This document shows positions 15,956 through 23,634 of a DNA stretch of 64,000 nt, piece after piece (position 1 is the first letter of the stretch; the number at the start of each line of letters is the position of its first letter). The translations under genes and the position numbers were made by a program. The notes below the pieces were generated by a model. The model had not been told where the DNA came from, made no database searches, and saw nothing but the letters and a program-made list of their open reading frames with translations. The stretch is from Paenibacillus_AR sp051594765 (GTDB lineage Bacteria > Bacillota > Bacilli > Paenibacillales > NBRC-103111): assembly GCF_051594765.1 (NCBI RefSeq), contig NZ_JBPPGJ010000009.1, forward strand, positions 215,936 to 279,935, written 5' to 3'.

Positions 15956-16498
15956 ATGGGTGATTTTCACGCCACAACGATCTTTGCAGTCCGGCATAAC
16001 GGCAAGGGCGCCATTGCCGGCGACGGTCAGGTCACCTTCGGCAACAGCATGGTGATGAAGAATACCGCCAAGAAGGTACGGCGCTTATACCGCGGACAGG
16101 TAGTATCGGGCTTCGCAGGCTCCGTTGCCGACGCAATCACACTGTTCGAGAAGTTCGAGGGCAAGCTGGAGGAGCATCACGGCAACCTTCAGCGCTCTGC
16201 TGTGGAGCTGGCGAAGGATTGGCGCTCGGACCGGGTGCTTCGGCGTTTGGAGGCTATGATGATCGTTATGGACCGCAGCGGGCTTCTCTTGATCTCCGGC
16301 AACGGCGAGATCATCGAGCCGGACGACGGGATCCTGGCGATCGGCTCCGGGGGCAACTTCGCCCTGGCTGCCGGACGCGCTTTGAAGAAGCACGCTCCCC
16401 AGCTGGATGCGAAGGAGATTGCCAAGGCTGCCCTGGAAACGGCGGCGGATATTTGTGTTTTCACCAACCACAATATCATTGTGGAAGAAATCGAATAG
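15956..16498 (+). CDS. hslV: HslV/ClpQ peptidase subunit of the HslUV protease
   Basis: This 180-residue proteasome-like Ntn hydrolase forms the peptidase core of the HslUV (ClpYQ/CodWX) ATP-dependent protease. The conserved blocks HATTIFAV, GDGQVTFG, KVRRLYRG, GFAGSVADA and SGTGE-like SGNGEIIEPDDGILAIGSGG are present. ATG 15956 has AAGGAGG 8 nt upstream. B. subtilis ClpQ keeps a short N-terminal extension with Ser as residue 2, proposed as nucleophile. Here residue 2 is Gly (MGDFHATTIF), so the catalytic residue is more likely one of the Thr residues at 7-8 after processing. hslU follows after 18 nt. Confidence 0.95.
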   Translation: MGDFHATTIFAVRHNGKGAIAGDGQVTFGNSMVMKNTAKKVRRLYRGQVVSGFAGSVADAITLFEKFEGKLEEHHGNLQRSAVELAKDWRSDRVLRRLEAMMIVMDRSGLLLISGNGEIIEPDDGILAIGSGGNFALAAGRALKKHAPQLDAKEIAKAALETAADICVFTNHNIIVEEIE

Positions 16499-16516
16499 CG
16501 GCGGGAGGAGATCCGG

Positions 16517-17908
16517 ATGAAAGACGCGCTGACCCCCAGGGAAATCGTTTCGGAGCTGGATAAGTACATCGTCGGACAGAAGCAGGCCAAGAAGTCTGTG
16601 GCCGTGGCATTGCGCAACCGCTACAGAAGAAGCCTACTCGAGGAATCGGTCCGGGACGAGATCATCCCGAAGAACATCCTAATGATTGGACCCACGGGCG
16701 TAGGTAAAACGGAGATTGCGCGGCGGCTGGCCAAATTGGTCAACGCGCCGTTCGTCAAGGTGGAAGCAACGAAATTTACGGAAGTGGGCTATGTGGGCCG
16801 GGATGTGGAATCCATGGTCCGGGATCTGGTGGAGACGGCCATCCGCATGGTCAAGGCGGAGAAGGCCGACCAGCTGAAGGAGCGGGCCGGCAAGATGGCG
16901 GAAGACCGGATTCTACATATTCTGGCGCCCAATCCCAACAAGAACAAGCCGGGACGCAATCCCCTGGAGATGCTGTTCGGCGGACAGAAGGAGCCGGAGC
17001 CCCAGGCAGACGAGACGGATCCTGGACTGGCATCCAGAAGAGCCGCTCTTAGGGAGAAATTAAGCCGCGGCGAACTGGAGAACGAGCTGATTGAAATCGA
17101 GGTTGAGGATCATGCTCCCTCCATGCTCGACATGCTGGGCGGGCAAGGGAACGAACAGATGGGGATGAACATGCAGGAGATGTTCAGCCAATTCATGCCC
17201 AAGCGTACGAAGAAGCGCAAGCTTCCCGTGAAGGAGGCCCGTAAGGTGCTGACCCAGGAGGAAGCCCAGAAGCTGATGGATATGGACGAAGTCATCCAGG
17301 AATCCATCCGCCGCGCGGAGCAATCCGGCATCATCTTCATCGATGAAATCGACAAAGTGGCCAGTGCAGGCAGAGGAAGCGGTCCGGATGTCTCCCGTGA
17401 GGGCGTACAACGGGATATTCTGCCTATCGTAGAGGGATCCACCGTGATGACCAAGTACGGCCCCGTCAAGACCGATTACGTGCTGTTTATCGGGGCGGGA
17501 GCCTTCCACATCGCGAAGCCCTCCGATCTGATTCCCGAGCTGCAGGGAAGATTCCCGATCCGGGTGGAGCTGACCAGCTTGACCCATGAGGACTTCGTCC
17601 GGATTCTCAAGGAGCCGAAGAACGCCTTGACCAAGCAGTACACCGAGCTGCTCCAGACGGAGGGGATCCGGATCGAATTTTCGGACGAGGCGATCGAGGA
17701 GCTGGCGAAGATAGCCGTTGAGGTGAATCAGAACACGGAAAATATCGGCGCGCGCCGGCTCCATACCATTCTGGAAAAGCTACTGGAGGATTTGAGCTTC
17801 GAAGCGCCTGACATCCGTCTGGATACCTTCGAGGTGACCCCCGCTTACGTCCGGGAGAAGCTGTCCGAGCTAGCCAGAAACCGGGATTTAAGCCAGTACA
17901 TCTTGTAG
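16517..17908 (+). CDS. hslU: HslU/ClpY ATPase subunit of the HslUV protease
   Basis: This 463-residue AAA+ unfoldase feeds proteins to HslV. The N-terminal TPREIVSELDKYIVGQ, Walker A GPTGVGKTEIARRLA, the pore loop GYVGRDVE, an intermediate domain (residues about 110-240) with Met/Gln-rich sequence, Walker B IIFIDEIDKVA and sensor 2 GARRLHTILE are visible. Length matches B. subtilis ClpY (467). GGGAGGAG lies 8 nt before ATG 16517. It forms an operon with hslV and codY. Confidence 0.97.
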   Translation: MKDALTPREIVSELDKYIVGQKQAKKSVAVALRNRYRRSLLEESVRDEIIPKNILMIGPTGVGKTEIARRLAKLVNAPFVKVEATKFTEVGYVGRDVESMVRDLVETAIRMVKAEKADQLKERAGKMAEDRILHILAPNPNKNKPGRNPLEMLFGGQKEPEPQADETDPGLASRRAALREKLSRGELENELIEIEVEDHAPSMLDMLGGQGNEQMGMNMQEMFSQFMPKRTKKRKLPVKEARKVLTQEEAQKLMDMDEVIQESIRRAEQSGIIFIDEIDKVASAGRGSGPDVSREGVQRDILPIVEGSTVMTKYGPVKTDYVLFIGAGAFHIAKPSDLIPELQGRFPIRVELTSLTHEDFVRILKEPKNALTKQYTELLQTEGIRIEFSDEAIEELAKIAVEVNQNTENIGARRLHTILEKLLEDLSFEAPDIRLDTFEVTPAYVREKLSELARNRDLSQYIL

Positions 17909-17937
17909 AAGGAATTGTTGTTGGGAGGCTTTAAGGC

Positions 17938-18717
17938 ATGGCATTGCTGTCAAAAACCAGGAGGCTTAACCGTCTCCTGCAGAGAGCGGCGGGCAAGGCT
18001 CTCTCCTTCATGGAGATGGCCGAGGTGCTAAGGGATACGATGGTGGCCGACATCTTCGTTACAAGCCGCAAAGGAAAAATATTGGGCTGTGCATTGGCGG
18101 GTACCGCCGCATCGGAGGAGCTGGAGCAGATCCTCTTTACCGAACGCCGGTTCCAGCCGGAGCAAAATCAGCTCCTGCTTAAAATCGAGGAGACGAGCTC
18201 CAATCTAGACGAGGACAATCCGTACCGGTTCGTGACGGAGCAGATCCGCGAGCTTTTCGGCCAACCTTATGTAACCGTCATTCCGATCATCGGCGGAGGA
18301 GACCGTCTGGGGACGCTGGTGCTGACCCGGACGGGAGATCCTTTCGAAGAGGACGACTGGATTCTGGCTGAGTATGGGGCGACCGTCGTGGGGATGGAGA
18401 TCCTTCGCGAACGTGCCGAAGAGAGCGAGGTGGAGGCGCGGCGCAAAGCGATCGTACAGGTGGCGGTGGGCTCGTTGTCCTTCAGTGAACTGGAGGCCGT
18501 GGAGCATATCTTCGAGGAGCTGAAAGGCAAGGAAGGCTTGCTCGTCGCATCCAAAATCGCTGACCGCGTAGGGATCACCCGCTCGGTCATCGTCAATGCG
18601 CTTCGGAAGCTGGAGAGCGCGGGAGTAATCGAAACCCGGTCTCTAGGGATGAAAGGGACCTACATCAAATTATTAAATGACCAGTTGGTCCAGGAATTGG
18701 TAAAAAGGCAAGCGTAG
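17938..18717 (+). CDS. codY: GTP- and branched-chain amino acid-sensing global repressor CodY
   Basis: This 259-residue protein has exactly the B. subtilis length. The N-terminal GAF domain senses Ile/Leu/Val. The C-terminal winged HTH (VASKIADRVGITRSVIVNALRKLESAGVIETRSLG) binds DNA. CodY represses nutrient-limitation genes and, in B. subtilis, the fla/che promoter downstream. The start has GGGAGGC about 7 nt upstream. A strong terminator follows the gene, so the flagellar operon has its own promoter. Confidence 0.97.
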   Translation: MALLSKTRRLNRLLQRAAGKALSFMEMAEVLRDTMVADIFVTSRKGKILGCALAGTAASEELEQILFTERRFQPEQNQLLLKIEETSSNLDEDNPYRFVTEQIRELFGQPYVTVIPIIGGGDRLGTLVLTRTGDPFEEDDWILAEYGATVVGMEILRERAEESEVEARRKAIVQVAVGSLSFSELEAVEHIFEELKGKEGLLVASKIADRVGITRSVIVNALRKLESAGVIETRSLGMKGTYIKLLNDQLVQELVKRQA

Positions 18718-18746
18718 CTTTCAGTCATAAACAGTGTTTTTTCGAC

Positions 18747-18782
18747 AAAAAAGTCCTATCGACTAAAGATAGGGCTTTTTTC
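18747..18782 (+). terminator. Intrinsic terminator after codY
   Basis: AAAAGTCCTATC pairs with GATAGGGCTTTT (one G-U pair), with a 7-nt loop and a T6 tract. It separates the codY transcript from the flagellar operon. Confidence 0.85.
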
Positions 18783-18822
18783 TTATTGTACATATTGCCA
18801 AAATTTTGCATGATTTATGGTG

Positions 18823-18850
18823 TTGATTCCTTTCTACTGCACGATATGAC
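18823..18850 (+). promoter_or_regulatory. Candidate fla/che operon promoter
   Basis: TTGATT (18823-18828) and TATGAC (18845-18850) are separated by 16 bp, 108 bp upstream of flgB. The -10 overlaps CACGATAT, which resembles the sigma-D -10 GCCGATAT, but no TAAA -35 is found at the right distance. It is read as a housekeeping-type promoter with moderate support. Confidence 0.35.
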
Positions 18851-18880
18851 AAGTTTAGCAGTAATTTTTATATATTTTCT

Positions 18881-18910
18881 TGTCGAAAGAAGGAGGAGTT
18901 TACTTCGACA
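18881..18910. promoter_or_regulatory. Inverted 0A-box-like pair in the flgB leader
   Basis: TGTCGAA (18881-18887) and TTCGACA (18904-18910) form an inverted repeat around a purine-rich loop containing AAGGAGGAG. TTCGACA also occurs at 18741-18747. The 7-mer equals the core of Spo0A-binding sites in Bacilli. The pair could equally fold as an RNA hairpin exposing the Shine-Dalgarno-like loop. Confidence 0.4.
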
Positions 18911-18957
18911 CTGTTGAATAAGTTTACGTAATCTGCGCCCAAAGGTAGGTTGGACAT

Positions 18958-19362
18958 ATGAACATATTGAATTCATCCTCTTTTAAGCTGATGGAACGGA
19001 CTTTGGACGCAGCTTCCTTGCGCCAAAAAATTACAGCAAACAACATCGCCAACGTTGATACTCCTTATTACAAGCGTTCGGACGTTCAATTCGAAGAGCT
19101 GCTGCAGGGGGAATTGAATCGTAATTCCCTTCCAGGTAAAAGGACCCATACGAAGCATATTCCGATCGGCACCCCTGCGGCTCCGATTCAGCCGGCTGTC
19201 ATCGAAGACCGGAGTTCCGTCATGAATAATAACGAGAACAATGTGGATATCGATTCGGAGATGTCGCTTATGGCCAAGAACCAGCTGCGCTACAACGTCT
19301 TGACCCAGCAGGTCAACAGTGAGATGCAGAAGCTGCGAATCGTAATCGAAGGGAGGAAATAA
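18958..19362 (+). CDS. flgB: Flagellar proximal rod protein FlgB
   Basis: This 134-residue rod subunit is exported by the flagellar type III system and forms the proximal rod. The conserved LRQKITANNIANVDTPYYKRSDVQFE block near the N-terminus and the NVDIDSEMSLMAKNQLRYNVLTQ block near the C-terminus are the family signature. These ends form the coiled-coil packing between axial proteins. ATG 18958 follows AAGGTAGGT. It is the first gene of the fla/che operon, 2 nt before flgC, which ends its intergenic gap in the ribosome-binding site GGGAGGAAAT. Confidence 0.96.
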   Translation: MNILNSSSFKLMERTLDAASLRQKITANNIANVDTPYYKRSDVQFEELLQGELNRNSLPGKRTHTKHIPIGTPAAPIQPAVIEDRSSVMNNNENNVDIDSEMSLMAKNQLRYNVLTQQVNSEMQKLRIVIEGRK

Positions 19363-19364
19363 CC

Positions 19365-19817
19365 ATGAGACTGACTAACGGGTTTGACATCAGCAGTTCC
19401 GCGTTAACTGCACAGCGTCTAAGAATGGACGTGATTTCCTCCAACATCGCCAATGCGGATACCACCCGCGGCAAGCTGGTGGACGGCAAGTGGGTGCCGT
19501 ACCAGCGCAAGATGGTATCGATGGCGGCCAAGCCTTCCCAACCCTTCTCCCAAGTCCTGGCGGGCGCCATGCAGGCCCCTGCGGCAGGCGAGGGCGTGAA
19601 GGTAACCAAGATTACCGAAGATAACGCTCCCTTCAAGCAAGTCTACAATCCGACGCATCCGGATGCGGATGAGAACGGATTTGTTCTTCTTCCCAATGTG
19701 GATGTTCTGAAGGAAATGGTGGACATGATGTCCGCGACAAGATCCTACGAAGCGAACGTCACCGCCTTGAACGCTTCCAAAGCTATGATCGCCAAGTCTC
19801 TTGAAATCGGCAAGTGA
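19365..19817 (+). CDS. flgC: Flagellar proximal rod protein FlgC
   Basis: This 150-residue protein equals B. subtilis FlgC in length. The axial-protein N-motif (SALTAQRLRMDVISSNIANADTT) and the C-terminal VDMMSATRSYEANVTALNASKAM are both intact. FlgC stacks with FlgB and FliE in the proximal rod. The Shine-Dalgarno GGGAGGAAAT lies within the end of flgB. Confidence 0.97.
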   Translation: MRLTNGFDISSSALTAQRLRMDVISSNIANADTTRGKLVDGKWVPYQRKMVSMAAKPSQPFSQVLAGAMQAPAAGEGVKVTKITEDNAPFKQVYNPTHPDADENGFVLLPNVDVLKEMVDMMSATRSYEANVTALNASKAMIAKSLEIGK

Positions 19818-19830
19818 TAAGGAGGAGTAA

Positions 19831-20148
19831 ATGATGCTAGAAAAGATGAGCTTCCAGCCTTCCGTTTCGGCACTTAAGATCCTTCAGCCGGCGGATAAGG
19901 GCAAAGAGACGGGAGCGGCTCAGGTCGGACAGTCCTTCGGGGATCTGCTGAACCAGACGCTGAATCAATTAAGTACGCAGGAGAAAGTAGTCGGGGAGTT
20001 GAACGGTGCTTTTATCCGTGGGGAATCCGTTGATACGCATCAGCTGATGATCCAATCCGAGAAGATGAGCCTTGGCTTGCAGCTGACGGTTCAAGTCCGG
20101 AACAAAGCGATCGAAGCCTACCAGGAGATCATGAGGATGCAGATGTAA
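19831..20148 (+). CDS. fliE: Flagellar hook-basal body complex protein FliE
   Basis: This 105-residue protein connects the MS ring to the rod and is the first type III export substrate. FGDLLNQTLNQLSTQEK and the C-terminal MSLGLQLTVQVRNKAIEAYQEIMRMQ are the family signature. Two adjacent ATGs (19831, 19834) follow GGAGGAG at 3 and 6 nt, so the second may be used. It is in operon order flgC-fliE-fliF. Confidence 0.95.
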   Translation: MMLEKMSFQPSVSALKILQPADKGKETGAAQVGQSFGDLLNQTLNQLSTQEKVVGELNGAFIRGESVDTHQLMIQSEKMSLGLQLTVQVRNKAIEAYQEIMRMQM

Positions 20149-20189
20149 TCCGGTATGGATGCCTGAAGTCTAACGGATGAGGTGACATA

Positions 20190-21770
20190 GTGAACGAGAG
20201 ATTACTCCAAAATTGGACAAACCTCAAACAATTTTGGAATAAATTCAACCGGACTTATAAATTCATGATCGTCGGCACGATTGTCTTGACGATTGCGATT
20301 ATCGGCCTAGTGATCTATAACAATTCCAAAATTGAATACGCAACGGCATTTACGGATTTACAGCCGACCGATGCTTCGAACATTACGAAGTATTTGACGG
20401 ACAGCGGTATTCCTTACCGGATGAGCACGGACGGCAAAACGATCGGTGTCCCTCGGAACATGGTGTCCCAGGTCAAAGTCGATGTCGTGGGTAAAGGATT
20501 GAGCAAGAGCGGAGCCATCGGCTGGGGCGTCTTCCGGGAGAGCAACATGCTGGGGCTTACGAACGATCAGACTCGAATCATGGAGCTCGAAGCACTCCAG
20601 GGAGAATTGGAGCAGTTGATCAACACCAACGTGGCGGTCGCTAGTTCCAAAGTCCTGGTCACTCAACCAGGAAAAAATACGGTGTTCATCCGCGACAAGG
20701 AGCCGCCAACGGCATCCGTCGTCCTGAATACCAAGCCGGGCTACACGCTGGATCAGCAGAAGATCGATACGATGTACCTGCTCGTATCCAAGAGCGTACC
20801 TAATCTGGTTGTAGAGAACATTACGATCTCGGACCAGAACGGGGACCTCCTGCCCTATTCCAAGCTGGCCTCCAGCGTGGTGAATGCAGGCAACGCGGCA
20901 GCTCAGCAGTTCCAGATCAAGCGGGAATTCGAGCGGGATCTCCGCAAGGAGATTATGAGCATGCTCGGACAGATTGTGGGCCAGGACCGGGTGGTTCCGA
21001 TGGTGGTCGCCACGCTGAACTTCGACAAGAAGAAGACTAGCAGCGATCTGGTCAAGCCCGTGAATGGAGAGAGCGGAATCGTCGTCAGCTCCCAAATAAA
21101 CGAGAAGAGCTCGACGAACGGAACGAACGGCGGCGTGACAGGCACGGGGCAGACGGATGTTCCGACTTATCCGGCCGGCACCGATAACAACAGCGGCAAG
21201 TCCGAGGAGTCGTCCCGGACCTTCAACTACGATTTCAATAAGATCAAGGAAGAGATCGAATCGCAGCCTTTCTATGTACAAGACCTGACGCTTAGTGTCG
21301 GATTAGACAGCTCCGCGGGCAATGTGACCCCGGAGATGAAGACAGCGGTCGAGAAGATGCTGGCCAGTCTGGTTGCCACCTCACTGGCGAACAACGGCAG
21401 AACGCTGACGACGGAAGAACTGGCCTCCAAAGTGACGGTATTCGATCAGTCCTTTGCAGCTTCAGCAGCATCGGCGGCGGCCGCAAGAAACAATTGGCTG
21501 CTGTATGGTGCCATTGGACTTGGAGTTGCGGCATTGGCGGCGGCAGGAGGCTTCGTCATCGCATCCCGCAGACGCAAGGCCAAGCAAGCGGCCGAAGAAG
21601 AAGCGGAAGCAGCAGCGGCAGCAGCCGCACCGGCCAAGGTGGAGTTCCCGACCATTGATCTTGACCACATAACCAACGACAACCAAGCCCGGAAGCAGCT
21701 CGAACAACTGGCGAAGAAGAAACCGGAGGAATTCGTCAACTTGCTCCGCACCTGGCTGGTAGATGAATAG
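20190..21770 (+). CDS. fliF: Flagellar MS-ring protein FliF
   Basis: This 526-residue protein forms the MS ring in the membrane. It has TM1 at residues about 25-44 (FMIVGTIVLTIAIIGLVIY), ring-building motifs in the periplasm-like side and a Gly/Ser/Thr-rich loop (about 300-335). TM2 lies near 430-450 (LLYGAIGLGVAALAAAGGFVIA), and a C-terminal FliG-binding tail ends KPEEFVNLLRTWLVDE. GTG 20190 follows GAGGTGAC. The Ala-rich stretch after TM2 is longer than usual. Confidence 0.97.
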   Translation: MNERLLQNWTNLKQFWNKFNRTYKFMIVGTIVLTIAIIGLVIYNNSKIEYATAFTDLQPTDASNITKYLTDSGIPYRMSTDGKTIGVPRNMVSQVKVDVVGKGLSKSGAIGWGVFRESNMLGLTNDQTRIMELEALQGELEQLINTNVAVASSKVLVTQPGKNTVFIRDKEPPTASVVLNTKPGYTLDQQKIDTMYLLVSKSVPNLVVENITISDQNGDLLPYSKLASSVVNAGNAAAQQFQIKREFERDLRKEIMSMLGQIVGQDRVVPMVVATLNFDKKKTSSDLVKPVNGESGIVVSSQINEKSSTNGTNGGVTGTGQTDVPTYPAGTDNNSGKSEESSRTFNYDFNKIKEEIESQPFYVQDLTLSVGLDSSAGNVTPEMKTAVEKMLASLVATSLANNGRTLTTEELASKVTVFDQSFAASAASAAAARNNWLLYGAIGLGVAALAAAGGFVIASRRRKAKQAAEEEAEAAAAAAAPAKVEFPTIDLDHITNDNQARKQLEQLAKKKPEEFVNLLRTWLVDE

Positions 21771-21782
21771 AGGTGTTAGCGT

Positions 21783-22805
21783 TTGGCAGTCAAAGGAGTG
21801 CAAGGCACCACGTTGACAGGCCGCCAGAAGGCCGCCATTCTACTGATCAGTTTAGGACCGGAGGTCTCGGCCCAGATCTTCAAGCATCTGCGGGATGACG
21901 AGATCGAACAGTTGACCCTGGAGATTGCCAATGTGCGCAAGGTGGATTCCACGGAGAAGGACTCCATCCTGGCTGAATTCCATCAGATATGCATGGCACA
22001 GGAGTTCATCTCCCAAGGCGGTATCGCTTATGCCAAGGAGATCTTGGAGAAGGCATTGGGAAGCCAGAAGGCGCTGGACATTATCAACCGCTTGACGGCT
22101 ACCCTGCAGGTCCGTCCATTCGATTTTGCACGGAAGGCGGAGCCATCCCAGATCCTGAACTTTATCCAGAATGAGAATACGCAGACGATCGCATTGGTGC
22201 TGTCGTACCTCCAGGCCCAGCAGGCATCCATGATCCTGTCGGCGCTGCCGGAGGACAAGCAGGCGGATGTAGCCAAGCGGATTGCGCTGATGGACAGCAC
22301 CTCTCCGGAAGTCATCGCGCAAGTGGAGCGGGTACTGGAGCAGAAGCTGTCGGCGACGGTCACCCAGGATTACACCTCCGCAGGCGGCATCGAATCCATC
22401 GTTCAGATCTTGAACGGTGTCGACCGCGGCACGGAGAGAACCATCTTGGACGCTCTCGAGATTCAAGATCCCGAGCTGGCCGAAGAAATCAAGAAGCGCA
22501 TGTTCGTCTTCGAGGACATCGTCAATATCGACAACCGCTCCATTCAACGCATTATCCGCGACATCGAGAATGCCGATCTGCAGCTGGCGCTCAAGGTGGC
22601 GAGCGAGGAAGTACGGGAATCCATCTTCCGCAACATGTCCAAGCGGATGGCGGAGACCTTCAAGGAAGAAATGGAATACATGGGTCCTGTGCGGCTGCGT
22701 GACGTAGAAGAAGCGCAGACCCGTATCGTATCCACGATCCGCCGACTGGAGGAATCCGGTGAAATCATTATCGCCCGCGGCGGAGGAGATGATGTGATTG
22801 TCTAG
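21783..22805 (+). CDS. fliG: Flagellar motor switch protein FliG
   Basis: This 340-residue C-ring protein contacts MotA for torque. The N-terminal FliF-binding domain (LTGRQKAAILLISLGPEVSAQIFKHL), the middle domain with EHPQ-like QNENTQTIALVLSYL and the charged torque helix DIENADLQLALKVASEEVRE are present. TTG 21783 is the likely start, with GAGGTG about 7 nt upstream. The stop overlaps the fliH start by 8 nt, implying translational coupling. Confidence 0.97.
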   Translation: MAVKGVQGTTLTGRQKAAILLISLGPEVSAQIFKHLRDDEIEQLTLEIANVRKVDSTEKDSILAEFHQICMAQEFISQGGIAYAKEILEKALGSQKALDIINRLTATLQVRPFDFARKAEPSQILNFIQNENTQTIALVLSYLQAQQASMILSALPEDKQADVAKRIALMDSTSPEVIAQVERVLEQKLSATVTQDYTSAGGIESIVQILNGVDRGTERTILDALEIQDPELAEEIKKRMFVFEDIVNIDNRSIQRIIRDIENADLQLALKVASEEVRESIFRNMSKRMAETFKEEMEYMGPVRLRDVEEAQTRIVSTIRRLEESGEIIIARGGGDDVIV

Positions 22806-23634
22806 GGTGATCAAGCCTCACTTCTATACCACATTAGACGACAAAAAGCAGATTGAGGTTGCAGGTCCTTCACAGTCCGAACAAGCGTTGCAGGAAATGT
22901 CTGCAGCAAGTGCCCCTTCCGAGGAGGAGCAACGCGAGCTTCGCCAGCTGCTGGAGACGAAGGACCAGATCCTGCGGGATGCGGAAAGTGTGGCGGAGGA
23001 GCAGATCCGGCTTGCCATGGAAGAAGCGTCGCAGCTTCGGGCGAATGCCCAGGCGGAGATCGACGAATGGTGGCATGCGCGGCGGGAACTGGACCATCAG
23101 GTGGAGACCCAAGCCCGGCAAGATGGATTCGAAGCGGGCTTCCAAGAAGGGGTTCAGCATGCGCAGGAGCAGGTGGCCCAAGATTATGCGGGCATGATCG
23201 CCGAAGCCAAGACCGTTCTCGAGCAGGCTTATGAGATGAAGAATCAGATCATCAAAGAATCCGAGCCTTTCTTGGTGGACTTGTCCATCGCCATCGCGGA
23301 GAAGATCATCCAGCACGAGCTAAGCTCCAACCCGGATTGGATAATCGGCATTACCCGTTCCGTCTTGTCCCGGAAGCGGGAGAAGGGAGTCATCTCTCTC
23401 TGCGTCGCTCCCGAGCAGTTCGCTTATATCCGGGATGCCCGTGACGAGCTATTGCTGGCCGTCGATTCGCAAGCAGAGCTTCAGATTCTCCCGGATTCCA
23501 CTGTCGGAAGCAACGGCTGCGTGGTCCGGACCGATTTCGGCAGCGTCGATGCCCGGGTGGATACCCAACTGAAGGAGATCAAGCTGGCGCTTCAGCAATT
23601 ATCACTGGAGCAGGAAGGGGCGGAGGAAGAGTGA
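22798..23634 (+). CDS. fliH: Flagellar export ATPase regulator FliH
   Basis: This protein of about 278 residues is the peripheral stalk of the flagellar export ATPase and binds FliI and the C-ring. It has a long charged coiled coil at residues about 40-130, and the Gly-spaced repeat region (DGFEAGFQEGVQHAQEQ, GxxxG-type) is characteristic. The C-terminal domain (EKIIQHELSSNPDWIIGI, QAELQILPDSTVGSNGCVVRTDFGSVDARVDTQL) resembles the ATP synthase delta/E subunit. Start TTG 22798 or GTG 22807. It overlaps fliI by 4 nt. Confidence 0.93.
   Translation: MSRVIKPHFYTTLDDKKQIEVAGPSQSEQALQEMSAASAPSEEEQRELRQLLETKDQILRDAESVAEEQIRLAMEEASQLRANAQAEIDEWWHARRELDHQVETQARQDGFEAGFQEGVQHAQEQVAQDYAGMIAEAKTVLEQAYEMKNQIIKESEPFLVDLSIAIAEKIIQHELSSNPDWIIGITRSVLSRKREKGVISLCVAPEQFAYIRDARDELLLAVDSQAELQILPDSTVGSNGCVVRTDFGSVDARVDTQLKEIKLALQQLSLEQEGAEEE

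Noticed and set aside
18823..18850. Sigma-D promoter for the fla/che operon
   Set aside because: CACGATAT resembles the sigma-D -10, but no TAAA element is found 14-16 bp upstream.
18790..18880. CodY-binding site upstream of flgB
   Set aside because: AATTTT-containing stretches near 18800 and 18862 have too many mismatches to the 15-bp CodY consensus to support a call by eye.
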